From: Candidatus Sulfopaludibacter sp. SbA3 | GTDB lineage: Bacteria > Acidobacteriota > Terriglobia > Bryobacterales > Bryobacteraceae | Assembly: GCA_945861625.1 (NCBI GenBank) | Contig: CAMAVI010000027.1 | Coordinates: 1-39,017 of the forward strand | Reading direction: 5' to 3' | DNA length: 39,017 nt | Shown: in pieces, positions 7,837 to 14,764 of the stretch | Position numbering within the stretch: the stretch's first letter is position 1 | Layout of the letters: each line of letters begins with the position of its first letter | Program-made: the position numbers and the translations under genes | The notes under the pieces: generated by a model | What the model saw: the letters and a program-made list of their open reading frames with translations, nothing else | Told to the model about the DNA's origin: nothing | Database searches by the model: none

Positions 7837-8646
7837 GTGGCAGCGAGTGGTCAAAAGCCGAGTAGGCCGCTTATCTTCGTCAGCCACGATCACCGCGATG
7901 CAGAGCTCGCGGAAGCCTTTTCAAATCTCTTGACGGATGCCAGCGGTGGGTTCCTTAAGTCCTTTCGTTCGTCGGATCGTAAGGGGACATCTGGAATCGA
8001 TTTCGGGGCTGAGTGGTATTCGGAGATCATGGGCAAGATCAATGATGCTACGGATGTTGTGGCGCTTCTGACCCTCAACAGCGTTGATCGCCCTTGGATA
8101 CTCTACGAGGCTGGTGTCGCCAAGGGAAAACTCGACAAACCCGTGTTCGGAGTTGTCGTCGGCTTGACGTTGGACCAGGCGACCAAGGGGCCGTTCGCCC
8201 AGTTCCAGAACTGTGGCGATGACGAAGCTTCGCTGACCAAATTGGTCCTGCAGTTGATCAAGCGGAATTCTGACGCGGAGCCGCGTGAGGAGGCAGTCAA
8301 ACTGCAGGTTGGTGTGTTCCAGGGCCTCATTTCAAAGCTCTCGACCCAGAAGCCACCCGCCAGTGGAAGCCCGGCGGCGGACGGTGAGGCCAGTTCGGTC
8401 GCCAAACTATTCGAGGAGATCAAGGTGATGTTCAGGGACCTGCCCGACCGGCTTCAAGGGCAGCTGAACGAAGGCCTAGGCTCGCGAATGCGTCGGCGCC
8501 GTAAGTTTCACCCAATGATGCTGATGGAAATGCTTCATCACCCTGGCATGGAGGAAGAAGGCGGCAGGGCTCTAGGCTGGTTGATGGTGATTAGTGGCTT
8601 TAGAGATGACGCCCCCTGGCTTTACGAACTTGGGCTTGATGTCTAG
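7837..8646 (+). CDS. TIR-domain protein, candidate defence NADase
   Basis: The N-terminal 115 residues are a bacterial TIR domain. Strand A is PLIFVSHDHRDAELAEAF, the BB-loop region is SSDRKGTSGIDFGAEW, strand C is TDVVALLTLNSVDRP, and the W-x3-E motif WILYEAG (W87, E91) carries the catalytic Glu seen in NAD-cleaving TIRs. Next come a helical region (130-170), a Pro/Ala linker (about 171-187) and an unassigned C-terminal region rich in Met, His and Arg. Bacterial TIR proteins often act as NAD+ hydrolases or cyclases in anti-phage systems; this role is inference. The GTG start has no Shine-Dalgarno. In-frame DNA upstream from ATG 7783 encodes 14 residues before TAA 7825-7827, and the frame continues 76 codons past TAG 8644-8646, so the gene may be damaged at both ends. 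Confidence 0.8.
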   Translation: MAASGQKPSRPLIFVSHDHRDAELAEAFSNLLTDASGGFLKSFRSSDRKGTSGIDFGAEWYSEIMGKINDATDVVALLTLNSVDRPWILYEAGVAKGKLDKPVFGVVVGLTLDQATKGPFAQFQNCGDDEASLTKLVLQLIKRNSDAEPREEAVKLQVGVFQGLISKLSTQKPPASGSPAADGEASSVAKLFEEIKVMFRDLPDRLQGQLNEGLGSRMRRRRKFHPMMLMEMLHHPGMEEEGGRALGWLMVISGFRDDAPWLYELGLDV

Positions 8647-8877
8647 CGCGCCCTTCAGAAGGACGATGAGCGAGAGATTTCTAGAGCGATTGACAGGTTC
8701 GAAAAAACTCTGGCGTTTGTCGGGCGCGGCCCAATGGCCGAATTGATGATTGATGGCCCTGAAGTTGCCATGGCCGTCCATGAACTAGGTCGCGTCGCAC
8801 GCCATGTGCTGCGTGAGGGTCGACCGATGAGACCTTCGAAATCACGACCGAAAGTCACCGATGGTGAAGAGTCGTGA
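8647..8877 (+). pseudogene. In-frame continuation of the TIR gene beyond its TAG
   Basis: The same frame stays open for 76 codons after TAG 8644-8646 and closes with TGA at 8875-8877. The encoded residues look like a real helical protein end: RALQKDDEREISRAIDRFEK, then LAFVGRGPMAELMIDGP and VAMAVHELGRVARHVLREG. Codon third positions resemble those before the stop. A separate start would have to be ATG 8734, without a ribosome binding site. The simplest reading is that the TIR gene originally ended at 8877 and was truncated by a nonsense change. Confidence 0.55.
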
Positions 8878-9024
8878 CTATGCCCAATACTATGCCCACC
8901 CCCTGCATCCACCTGTTACCACCGGCTACGACGCCCAGCTGCCCATCCGTCGCAAAAGCTAGAAAACAATACCCCATCGCAACCACGAGCAAGCCAGCCT
9001 ACCTATTCCTCATCCCCCGAATCG

Positions 9025-9072
9025 TGGTTCGGGACCAGGAGGTCCAGAGTTCGAATCCTCTCGCCCCGGCCA
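9025..9072 (+). repeat. Degenerate duplicate of tRNA-Pro 3' half (attachment-site copy)
   Basis: It matches the tRNA-Pro gene from the anticodon stem to CCA. The anticodon loop TTCGGGA with flanking TGG/CCA is retained, and 20 bases at 9049-9068 equal 6902-6921. The 5' half (acceptor 5' strand and D arm) is missing and the T stem is mispaired (CAGAG against CCTCT), so it cannot be a functional tRNA. The position and polarity are those expected of the distal attachment site of an element integrated in the tRNA. Bases 8878-9024 between the TIR remnant and this site contain no convincing gene. Confidence 0.8.
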
Positions 9073-9106
9073 TTCCTTCAACCACTCGGTGGCCGGGTCT
9101 CAATAA

Positions 9107-9199
9107 GACGGATCCCTTACCCGCGAACAATTTGAACGCTCCGCCCTAGCCCACGCGATCTATTTCACCTCGCACGAAGGCATCATTCAATGGGTGTAG
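9107..9199 (+). other. Orphan coding-like 3' fragment next to the attachment site
   Basis: From 9107, just after an in-frame TAA, to TAG at 9197-9199 the frame reads like the end of a real protein: DGSLTREQFERSALAHAIYF followed by TSHEGIIQWV. No usable start codon exists. Its last codons overlap the PilZ ATG at 9190. I do not recognise the family. It may be the 3' end of a gene lost when the island region was rearranged. Confidence 0.4.
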
Positions 9200-9567
9200 A
9201 CGATATTCCCATGGAACTCATCCAAGAGATCATTACCAACCCCACGACCGCCGTGCTGGAGACAAACTGGCCCGTTAGCTCGGATGATGACCGCGCTCCC
9301 CAGCGGCGGATCGAGCCGCGCATCCCAACTAACCGCTTGGCTGCAGTCTATTCGACTGGTTCCGGCGATCCGCAGAGAATGTTTTGCAATATTCTGGACG
9401 TTTCGCCGCGCGGCATGAGAGTGAGAACGGCCCGCCCACTCACGACAGGCACGCAAGTTCGGGTGACTCTGCGCGAAGTGTCCGCGATCGCGAAGGTGTG
9501 TTACTGCAATCGGGCGAGCGATGGATTCGACCACGGACTTCAAATCCAGGAACTCGAAAAACACTAG
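9190..9567 (+). CDS. PilZ domain protein
   Basis: Single PilZ domain of 125 residues, a c-di-GMP receptor fold. The two ligand motifs are visible: RxxxR at residues 40-44 (RIEPR) and DxSxxG at 70-75 (DVSPRG), followed by the beta strands GMRVRTARPLTTGTQVRVTL. Both motifs being intact suggests that it binds c-di-GMP. The first 30 residues are not part of the domain. The ATG at 9190 lacks a clear Shine-Dalgarno and overlaps the preceding coding-like fragment; an internal ATG at 9211 is possible. No cyclase, phosphodiesterase or pilus gene is adjacent, so its output is unknown. Confidence 0.85.
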   Translation: MGVDDIPMELIQEIITNPTTAVLETNWPVSSDDDRAPQRRIEPRIPTNRLAAVYSTGSGDPQRMFCNILDVSPRGMRVRTARPLTTGTQVRVTLREVSAIAKVCYCNRASDGFDHGLQIQELEKH

Positions 9568-9592
9568 CTCTATCCCGCTGCGGCACCGTCCG

Positions 9593-9871
9593 TCAACCAC
9601 GCTTTGTCGCACGACCGTGCGGATTGGAGTGGTTGCCGGCAGTGAACTGGCCCATGGCCTTCATCATGCCCATGGCTTGGCTCAACCCTTGCAGGCTGGT
9701 TGCGGCGTTCCGGTTCGCAGTCAGCAATTCGTACCCCAGCGGTTCCAGCTTGACAATGAGGGCTTCCACATTGTGGCGCGCCCGGCGCATGATTTCCCGC
9801 GCCACGGCTTGCGCGTCATCCAGGTACGCTTGCTGCGTACATTCGGGCCCAGAGAATTGAGATCGGACCAT
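9593..9871 (-). CDS. Hypothetical protein, short and possibly truncated
   Basis: A 92-residue protein I cannot assign. The central part is amphipathic helical: AYLDDAQAVAREIMRRARHN and VEALIVKLEPLGYELL, followed by SLQGLSQAMGMMKAMGQF, which is low in complexity and Met/Gly-rich. The segment RARHNVEALIVKLEPLGY has the look of the first helix of a longer acidobacterial domain protein, so this may be the head of a truncated gene. I chose the ATG at 9871; the frame is open to 9976 without a better start. It sits between PilZ (convergent) and the AEC transporter in a region with other broken genes. Confidence 0.45.
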   Translation of the reverse strand: MVRSQFSGPECTQQAYLDDAQAVAREIMRRARHNVEALIVKLEPLGYELLTANRNAATSLQGLSQAMGMMKAMGQFTAGNHSNPHGRATKRG

Positions 9872-9976
9872 AACCTGCTCGCGTTCCCCGTTTTGACAGC
9901 GGCTGAGAAAAGTCGGCACCGCACAATGATCTACCGTGCCTGAAGTGCGCTTTATGCACCGGTCAACTCCATTCAA

Positions 9977-10885
9977 TCACTGCAGATAGGCGATCAGCGG
10001 CGCCAAGGTCAGCGGGCTCAACACGGTGGAAATGAATACCGCGCTGGTGGTGAACTCGGGAGCGATTTCAAATTCCAGAGCCAGAATCGTGGTCATCACC
10101 GCCACCGGCATGGAGGAAAGAATCACGGCGGCCTGCCGCGCCGGGCCTGTAACGTTGAGAATCGCCGCCAGACCCAGGGCGACGAAAGGCGTTACCAGCA
10201 GGGAGATTCCCACCGCCAGCATCACGATGCCCAGGCGCGCGGGCCAGACGGCGCGCTCCAGCTGCATCCCCAGCACCAGGATCATTACGGGCAGCGCCGA
10301 GTCGCTCAACATTTCCACGGGCCGCATCAGACCATCCGGCACGTGCCATCCCGCGCCGCGCGCCAGCAGCGCCGCGGCCACGCCATAGAGCGACGGCATG
10401 CGCCAGATCTTTTCCAGCGCGCCGGCGAATCTCCCGCACTGGCTGCCCGCGAAAAAAGACGCCGCCACGTAAGTGAGCACTGCTGCCGTCAAGAAGAAGA
10501 CAGTCGCTTCACTCAGCGCTTCGGGCCCAAAGGCGAAACGCACCACGGGCAGGCCATAGTTGCCGCTATTGGAAAACATCACCACCATCAGGAAGGAGCG
10601 CAGATACTTGCCGTCCAGTCCGAGCCCCTTTCCCGCCAGGTAGCCGATCACTGCCATGGCGGCCATAACCAGAGCGGCCAGCAGCATCAGACGGCCCACC
10701 GAGGAACTGGGCCGGTCATAGGTCACCAGCATGCGGAACGCCAGGCACGGCAAAAGCGCGTAGAACACGACGCGCGATACCGACTTCACGTCCGCGGCGG
10801 CAAAGCGCGCCAGTAAAAAACCGGCGCCGGCGATGGCGAATATGGGCAGAAGATCGGAGAGAAGAATCGAGATGAGCAGACTCAT
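9977..10885 (-). CDS. AEC family transporter (auxin efflux carrier-like permease)
   Basis: Integral inner-membrane permease of 302 residues with about ten hydrophobic segments in two inverted five-helix halves. Family features include LPIFAIAGAGFLLAR at the N-terminus, YALLPCLAFRML, the motif MFSNSGNYGLPVVRFAFG (conserved N-x-G-x-x-GLP crossover loop), LSDSALPVMILVLGMQL in the second half, and MPVAVMTTILALEF. Bacterial members export or import small carboxylates such as malate or malonate; the substrate cannot be inferred here. It stands alone, with the truncated desaturase-like gene divergently upstream. Confidence 0.92.
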   Translation of the reverse strand: MSLLISILLSDLLPIFAIAGAGFLLARFAAADVKSVSRVVFYALLPCLAFRMLVTYDRPSSSVGRLMLLAALVMAAMAVIGYLAGKGLGLDGKYLRSFLMVVMFSNSGNYGLPVVRFAFGPEALSEATVFFLTAAVLTYVAASFFAGSQCGRFAGALEKIWRMPSLYGVAAALLARGAGWHVPDGLMRPVEMLSDSALPVMILVLGMQLERAVWPARLGIVMLAVGISLLVTPFVALGLAAILNVTGPARQAAVILSSMPVAVMTTILALEFEIAPEFTTSAVFISTVLSPLTLAPLIAYLQ

Positions 10886-10937
10886 GGATTGGACTTACCG
10901 CAGCCCACCGAAGCCCGGCGAAAAGGCATTGAGTCCA

Positions 10938-10979
10938 GTATAGTCAGCACAAGGGGATCGGCCAAAACGCTGACTATAC
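10938..10979. repeat. 11-bp perfect inverted repeat with 20-bp spacer
   Basis: Arms GTATAGTCAGC (10938-10948) and GCTGACTATAC (10969-10979) are exact reverse complements around a 20-base spacer. It lies between the AEC transporter start and a truncated pseudogene. It could be a regulator operator for the transporter or the relic of a small mobile element. No T-tract follows on either strand, so a terminator is unlikely. Confidence 0.75.
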
Positions 10980-11039
10980 GTACTGTAACCAAGATGTGGG
11001 ATAACTCGCACATTTCAAAGACTTCGCAATAAGTATTAG

Positions 11040-11519
11040 AGTTTCGTACTACTGGAAAAGTACTTTCGTACAGAGGGCCATCCTGGCGAAGTCATGCTCA
11101 CACAAGGCTTCTACTTACTCATCGTAGCCGTGCTTACGCCCCTGCCCGCGGCCATGATTCTCTACGAATTGGCCAATACGGCCGAAGCTCTGTTCTCCCA
11201 CGCAAATCTTAGCCTTCCGCCGAAGGTTGAAAAAGTTCTTCGCCTGGTACTCGTCACTCCCGGTTTTCACCGCACCCACCACTCGACGGAGATGGCGGAA
11301 CAGCAATCCAACCTTTCGGTGCTTTTCTCGTTCTGGGACCGTTTGTTCCGCACCTATCGCGACCAACCGCGAGGCGGCGAGGATCACCTGGAGCTTGGCC
11401 TGGAAGAAGTAAGCGCGGAGCAGAGTATACGGACGCTCGACATGCTGAAACTGCCCTTCGCTCCCCTGGCACCCACCGGGGCAAGGGAATACGCTCCACA
11501 GGCGCTCGCGGAAAAATAG
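11040..11519 (+). pseudogene. 5'-truncated sterol desaturase / fatty acid hydroxylase family gene
   Basis: The frame opens right after a TAG at 11037-11039 and reads FRTEGHPGEVMLTQGFYLL onward, which aligns in order with the second half of the ERG3/sterol desaturase family: the R-x-HPGE segment, two membrane stretches, then LVTPGFHRTHHS and FSFWDRLFRTYRDQP. The third histidine box HRTHH is kept. The first two boxes and the N-terminal membrane region, about half the usual ~270 residues, are absent. An in-frame ATG at 11094 could yield 141 residues, but these could not form the di-iron centre. The missing 5' half is not found upstream, so this is a deletion remnant. Confidence 0.8.
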
Positions 11520-11697
11520 CTCAGGTCCCGCGCGCCGCGATCCCGGAGTCTCGCAAGACGCGCCAGCCGGATTGCCACGAATATCGGGCGCCATCCCGGT
11601 TTTGAAGCATTCGCCAGGCCCCGGCGGAGCGGCGGAATACGCAGCGCTGGGGCTATCCCCAGGGTTTAGGGGCGAGTTGCGCCCCTGGAATCCGGGC

Positions 11698-11735
11698 AAA
11701 AACAAAAGAGCCGGGATGCTTGCGCAACCCGGCTC
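11698..11735 (-). terminator. Rho-independent terminator after soxC-soxD
   Basis: On the minus strand GAGCCGGG pairs with CCCGGCTC (11728-11735 with 11708-11715) around a 12-base loop and is followed by TTTTGTTTTT. It lies 25 bases beyond the cytochrome stop and should end the sulfite dehydrogenase transcript. The rest of 11520-11759 shows only short GC hairpins and no gene. Confidence 0.88.
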
Positions 11736-11759
11736 GAATTTCCAAAACTTCCGAAAGGA

Positions 11760-12374
11760 TTAGTAGGGGTAACCCGTCACCCTCTTGGCGTTGGTCTTCC
11801 AATTGGGCGATTCCACGGCCATATCCAAGTGCGGCATCTTGACCTTGGGAAGAGTATTCTGATCCATCACTTCGTCTTCCTTGATCACGTCGCCCTTCCA
11901 CATCAAGAACGCGGTAAGCGCGTAGACTTCATTAGGCGTGAGCGTACCTTCACGGTTGAGAGGCATGGCGCGGTTGATGTAGTCCCACAGCACCGGAGCA
12001 TACGGCGCATGGACCGCCATCAAACCCGGCGACATGATGCCCATTTCCATCCCCGGCGCAAGACCCGGAATCTTCTCCGGCCCGGGGCCGGGATTGGTGG
12101 TGAAGCCCTTGGGTACGATCAACGTGGGCGCGCGGCCCCCATATCCGTTGGCTCCGTGGCAGCCCGCGCAACCCTTGGAGACGAACAGCTTCGTGCCTTC
12201 TACAGCGGTTCCCCGTCCAGCCGGCAGTTCCTTGCCGGTGACCGGATTGATCGCGATGTCGATGGCTTTGACTTCATCCGCCGATGGCGCGCGGCCCATC
12301 TTATACGTGGGACCCTGCGCCCAGGCGCAGACTCCGAGTAACGCTACAGGCAGTACCAGCTTATGCCATGCCAT
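11760..12374 (-). CDS. soxD: SoxD-like c-type cytochrome subunit
   Basis: Periplasmic monohaem cytochrome c of 204 residues. A signal peptide covers about residues 1-20 (MAWHKLVLPVALLGVCAWAQ). The haem motif is CAGCH (C69, C72, H73), and the likely axial Met is M137 in NRAMPLNREGTLTPNEVYAL, a pattern typical of SoxD-type cytochromes. The start overlaps the 3' end of soxC by 14 bases, so the catalytic and electron-accepting subunits are co-translated. It would take electrons from the molybdenum subunit and pass them to the respiratory chain. Assignment as SoxD rather than another partner cytochrome rests on the motif order and the neighbour. Confidence 0.85.
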   Translation of the reverse strand: MAWHKLVLPVALLGVCAWAQGPTYKMGRAPSADEVKAIDIAINPVTGKELPAGRGTAVEGTKLFVSKGCAGCHGANGYGGRAPTLIVPKGFTTNPGPGPEKIPGLAPGMEMGIMSPGLMAVHAPYAPVLWDYINRAMPLNREGTLTPNEVYALTAFLMWKGDVIKEDEVMDQNTLPKVKMPHLDMAVESPNWKTNAKRVTGYPY

Positions 12375-13605
12375 TGGTCACACTCCCATCACTGGCGATC
12401 TTCCAGGGGTGAATCGGGTTGTCGAGGCCCTTGACCCGGTAACCCGGCTTCATAGGTTCATTCCAATACTTGGCGGCCTGGACCAGACTCGGCTGAATCG
12501 AACCCAACTCGTCGGTGCAGCGGGATTGCAGTTCGCACTCCTTGCCGTCCCAATTCCACTGCAGGCCGAAGGAGACGTGCGCCATCCTGGTGGCAGCTCC
12601 CTTCATCTGGGCGGCCTTCCAGGTCTTGCCGCCGTCGACGGAAACTTCGACGCTCTTGACGGCGCCCTGGCCGGACCATGCCAAACCCCGGATCTCATAG
12701 CTTCCCGGGCCCGCCAACTTCTGCGCACCCGACGGGGAGGTGATGACGGATTTGGGCCCCCAAACGGTGGCCATGGCGGCCTCTCTCGCCTCGGAGCGGC
12801 GATGGCCGTAATCGTTATAGGTCCAGTAGTAGCGGTCCACGACCTTGACGCGGCGCAGATGCTTCACCTGGAAAATGCCTTCATATCCGGGAACCAGCAG
12901 CCGCAACGGGAAACCCTGCTGCGGACGCAGCGGCTCGCCGTTCTGGCCGTACACCACGAAGCAGTCGTCCATGGCCTTGGTCATGGGGACGCTCGAGTTG
13001 CCCTTCACTTCTTCAGCTCCCTCGGCCATGATCCAGCTTCCGCCGCTCTGTACGCCGCATTCCTTCAGCAGCGTCGACAAGAGCACGCCGGTCCATTCCG
13101 AGTTGCTGGTCAAGCCGTGGGTTTGCTGAACGGTCTTGTGCGACGCCCGCGCGCGGTTGCCGGCGCACTCGATGAAGTGGCAGCGGCTGACCGACGGGAA
13201 GCGCATCAGCTCTTCCATGGTGAAAACCAGCGGCCGGTCCACCATGCCGTGGATCATGAAGCGGTGCTCTTTGGGGTCGATTTCCGGAACGAACGCGCCG
13301 CGGTGAGTCGCCACGTAGTGCAGCGCTGACGGCGTGATCGATCCGACCTGATCCTGCAACGGGGTCCCGATGTGGAACGCCAGGCCGAACGCGTCTGGAG
13401 AAGCTCTGCCCGGGGCGGGTTCGCGCTTCGAAGTTACATACTTGGAGCGCTCGCCATAGGCGATCTGTTCCTTGCTGGTGCCTCTCGGCCGCAGAAAACT
13501 ATCTGGCGGCTGTGCCTTGGCGGATTGCGTGGCGCCCGCGACCAAACCGGCCAGCGCTGCACCACCTTTTAGGAATCCCCTGCGATTGGATTGTTTCGAT
13601 TTCAT
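12361..13605 (-). CDS. soxC: SoxC-like sulfite dehydrogenase, molybdenum cofactor subunit
   Basis: Molybdopterin oxidoreductase of the sulfite oxidase family, 414 residues. A Tat signal begins with RRGFLKGG (R8-R9) and is followed by a hydrophobic stretch ending near AQA-type residues at 31. The oxidoreductase molybdopterin domain contains the molybdenum ligand Cys147 in HFIECAGNR, and GYEGIFQVKHLRRVKVVDRY and the C-terminal dimerisation domain (SVEVSVDGGKTWK) are typical. AAGGAGAGG precedes the ATG. With the cytochrome it should oxidise sulfite, or protein-bound sulfane sulfur if a Sox carrier exists elsewhere. No soxYZ, soxA, soxX or soxB is in the window, so a stand-alone sulfite-detoxifying role is at least as likely. 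Confidence 0.92.
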   Translation of the reverse strand: MKSKQSNRRGFLKGGAALAGLVAGATQSAKAQPPDSFLRPRGTSKEQIAYGERSKYVTSKREPAPGRASPDAFGLAFHIGTPLQDQVGSITPSALHYVATHRGAFVPEIDPKEHRFMIHGMVDRPLVFTMEELMRFPSVSRCHFIECAGNRARASHKTVQQTHGLTSNSEWTGVLLSTLLKECGVQSGGSWIMAEGAEEVKGNSSVPMTKAMDDCFVVYGQNGEPLRPQQGFPLRLLVPGYEGIFQVKHLRRVKVVDRYYWTYNDYGHRRSEAREAAMATVWGPKSVITSPSGAQKLAGPGSYEIRGLAWSGQGAVKSVEVSVDGGKTWKAAQMKGAATRMAHVSFGLQWNWDGKECELQSRCTDELGSIQPSLVQAAKYWNEPMKPGYRVKGLDNPIHPWKIASDGSVTNGMA

Positions 13606-13791
13606 GGGCCTCTCCTTGAAAAATCGTATGACCCCGAATTAGGCGTCGGCCACCGGGTCGTTAAAAAGTATACACCGTTTGAATGGCCCTTGGGAACCCT
13701 GCCAATTGGCGTGTGGGGACCCGCTTCCGCCTTAGAAAATAAGGTCGGAATCGCCTGGGTAGCACCCAACATGCTCGCACGGTAACCGGCA

Positions 13792-14763
13792 TTAGGCCGG
13801 CCGCGTGCGCACGCTGCCGCGCAACCACTCCGTGAATGCCGCAACGCCATCGGAAAAGCTGGTACGGGGAGCATATCCTAACAGCCGCCCGGCTTTGGAA
13901 ACATCGGCCCAGGTTTGCGGAACGTCGCCGGGCTGTTCCGGCTGGCGGTCCAGTGCCGCTTTGACACCCAGGCTTTGTTCGATGGTTTCCACCATCTCAG
14001 CCAAACTCACCGTGCGGTTGTTGCCGAGGTTGATGATTTCGTATCGGCTCGCGGTGTATTCCATGGCAGCCCGCACGCCGGTCACGATATCGGCGGCAAA
14101 GATGTAGTCACGCCGCGTGGAGCCGTCTCCGTAAAAAGGCACGGGGCGTCCCTCCAGCATCAGCTTCGTGAACTTGTGGATGGCCAAATCGGGCCTTTGA
14201 CGGGGACCGTAGACCGTGAAGAAGCGTAATGCCAGAAACCGCATTCCATAAAGATGGCTGTAAACGTGGCCCAGCAGTTCGCCGCTCACCTTGGTGCTCG
14301 CATACGGACTGATGGGGAGCAGCACGGCATCGTCCTCGCTCCAGGGGACGCGCGGATTGACTCCGTACACACTGCTGGAGGACGCGAATACAAATTGCGG
14401 TGTCCGCCATTCGCGGGCGAGTTCCAGCAGGTTTTGCGTGCCGCGCACGTTCACTTCCTGATACGCCAGAGGATCGGCAATGGAGGGCCGGACGCCGGCT
14501 TTGGCCGCCAGGTGCACGATGACGTCGAAATCACCGGAAAGTTGAGCACGCATCCGGTCCAGATCGCGAATGTCTACTTCCAGCAGCCGGTAGCGGTCCG
14601 AAGCGCGGTGCGGCGCCGCGTTGGCTTCCTTGAGTGAGCGGTCATAGAAAGCGTCGAAATTGTCCAGGGCGGTAACAGCCCAACCGGTTTTCAACAGATC
14701 GTCGACCAGGTGGGAACCGATGAACCCCGCCGCACCTGTCACCAACGCGTTCTTACGCATCAT
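13792..14763 (-). CDS. NAD-dependent nucleotide-sugar epimerase (UDP-glucuronate 4-epimerase-like)
   Basis: Extended SDR enzyme of 323 residues. It has the NAD motif GAAGFIGSHL (residues 11-20), DNFDAFYDRSLKEAN, which is typical of uronate 4-epimerases, HLAAKAGVRPSI, the catalytic triad segment SSSSVYG and YASTKVSGE (Y-x3-K), RFFTVYGPRQRPDLAI and the GDGSTRRDYIFAADI signature. Substrate is inferred to be UDP-glucuronate or a related nucleotide uronate, which suits the sugar 6-dehydrogenase two genes upstream. The start is one of two adjacent ATGs (14763 or 14760); there is no good Shine-Dalgarno, and a 28-base tandem repeat fills the short gap upstream. Confidence 0.9.
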   Translation of the reverse strand: MMRKNALVTGAAGFIGSHLVDDLLKTGWAVTALDNFDAFYDRSLKEANAAPHRASDRYRLLEVDIRDLDRMRAQLSGDFDVIVHLAAKAGVRPSIADPLAYQEVNVRGTQNLLELAREWRTPQFVFASSSSVYGVNPRVPWSEDDAVLLPISPYASTKVSGELLGHVYSHLYGMRFLALRFFTVYGPRQRPDLAIHKFTKLMLEGRPVPFYGDGSTRRDYIFAADIVTGVRAAMEYTASRYEIINLGNNRTVSLAEMVETIEQSLGVKAALDRQPEQPGDVPQTWADVSKAGRLLGYAPRTSFSDGVAAFTEWLRGSVRTRPA

Positions 14764-14764
14764 T

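Larger units (their letters stand above)
6926..9072. mobile_element. Remnant genomic island inserted at tRNA-Pro
   Basis: The segment between the tRNA-Pro 3' end and a second copy of that 3' end. A 20-base core (T-arm plus 3' acceptor strand) is identical at 6902-6921 and 9049-9068, the position used by tyrosine integrases that target tRNA genes. Cargo is a HigB/HigA-type pair and a TIR-domain gene, all reading away from the tRNA. Base composition looks less GC-rich than the flanking genes by eye. No integrase, excisionase or replication gene is visible, so the element is either a deletion remnant or one mobilised in trans. Confidence 0.72.

Noticed and set aside
9025-9072. A second functional tRNA-Pro gene
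   Set aside because: The 5' half is missing and the T stem does not pair; only the 3' half is recognisable.
8874-9149. 91-codon frame across the distal tRNA-Pro fragment
   Set aside because: Its VVRDQEVQSSNPLAP part is a translation of tRNA sequence, an artefact well known for frames over tRNA genes; the rest is Pro/Thr-rich noise.
12034-13329. 431-codon plus-strand frame opposite soxC-soxD
   Set aside because: Antisense to two genes with signal peptides and cofactor motifs. High-GC codon bias explains the open frame.
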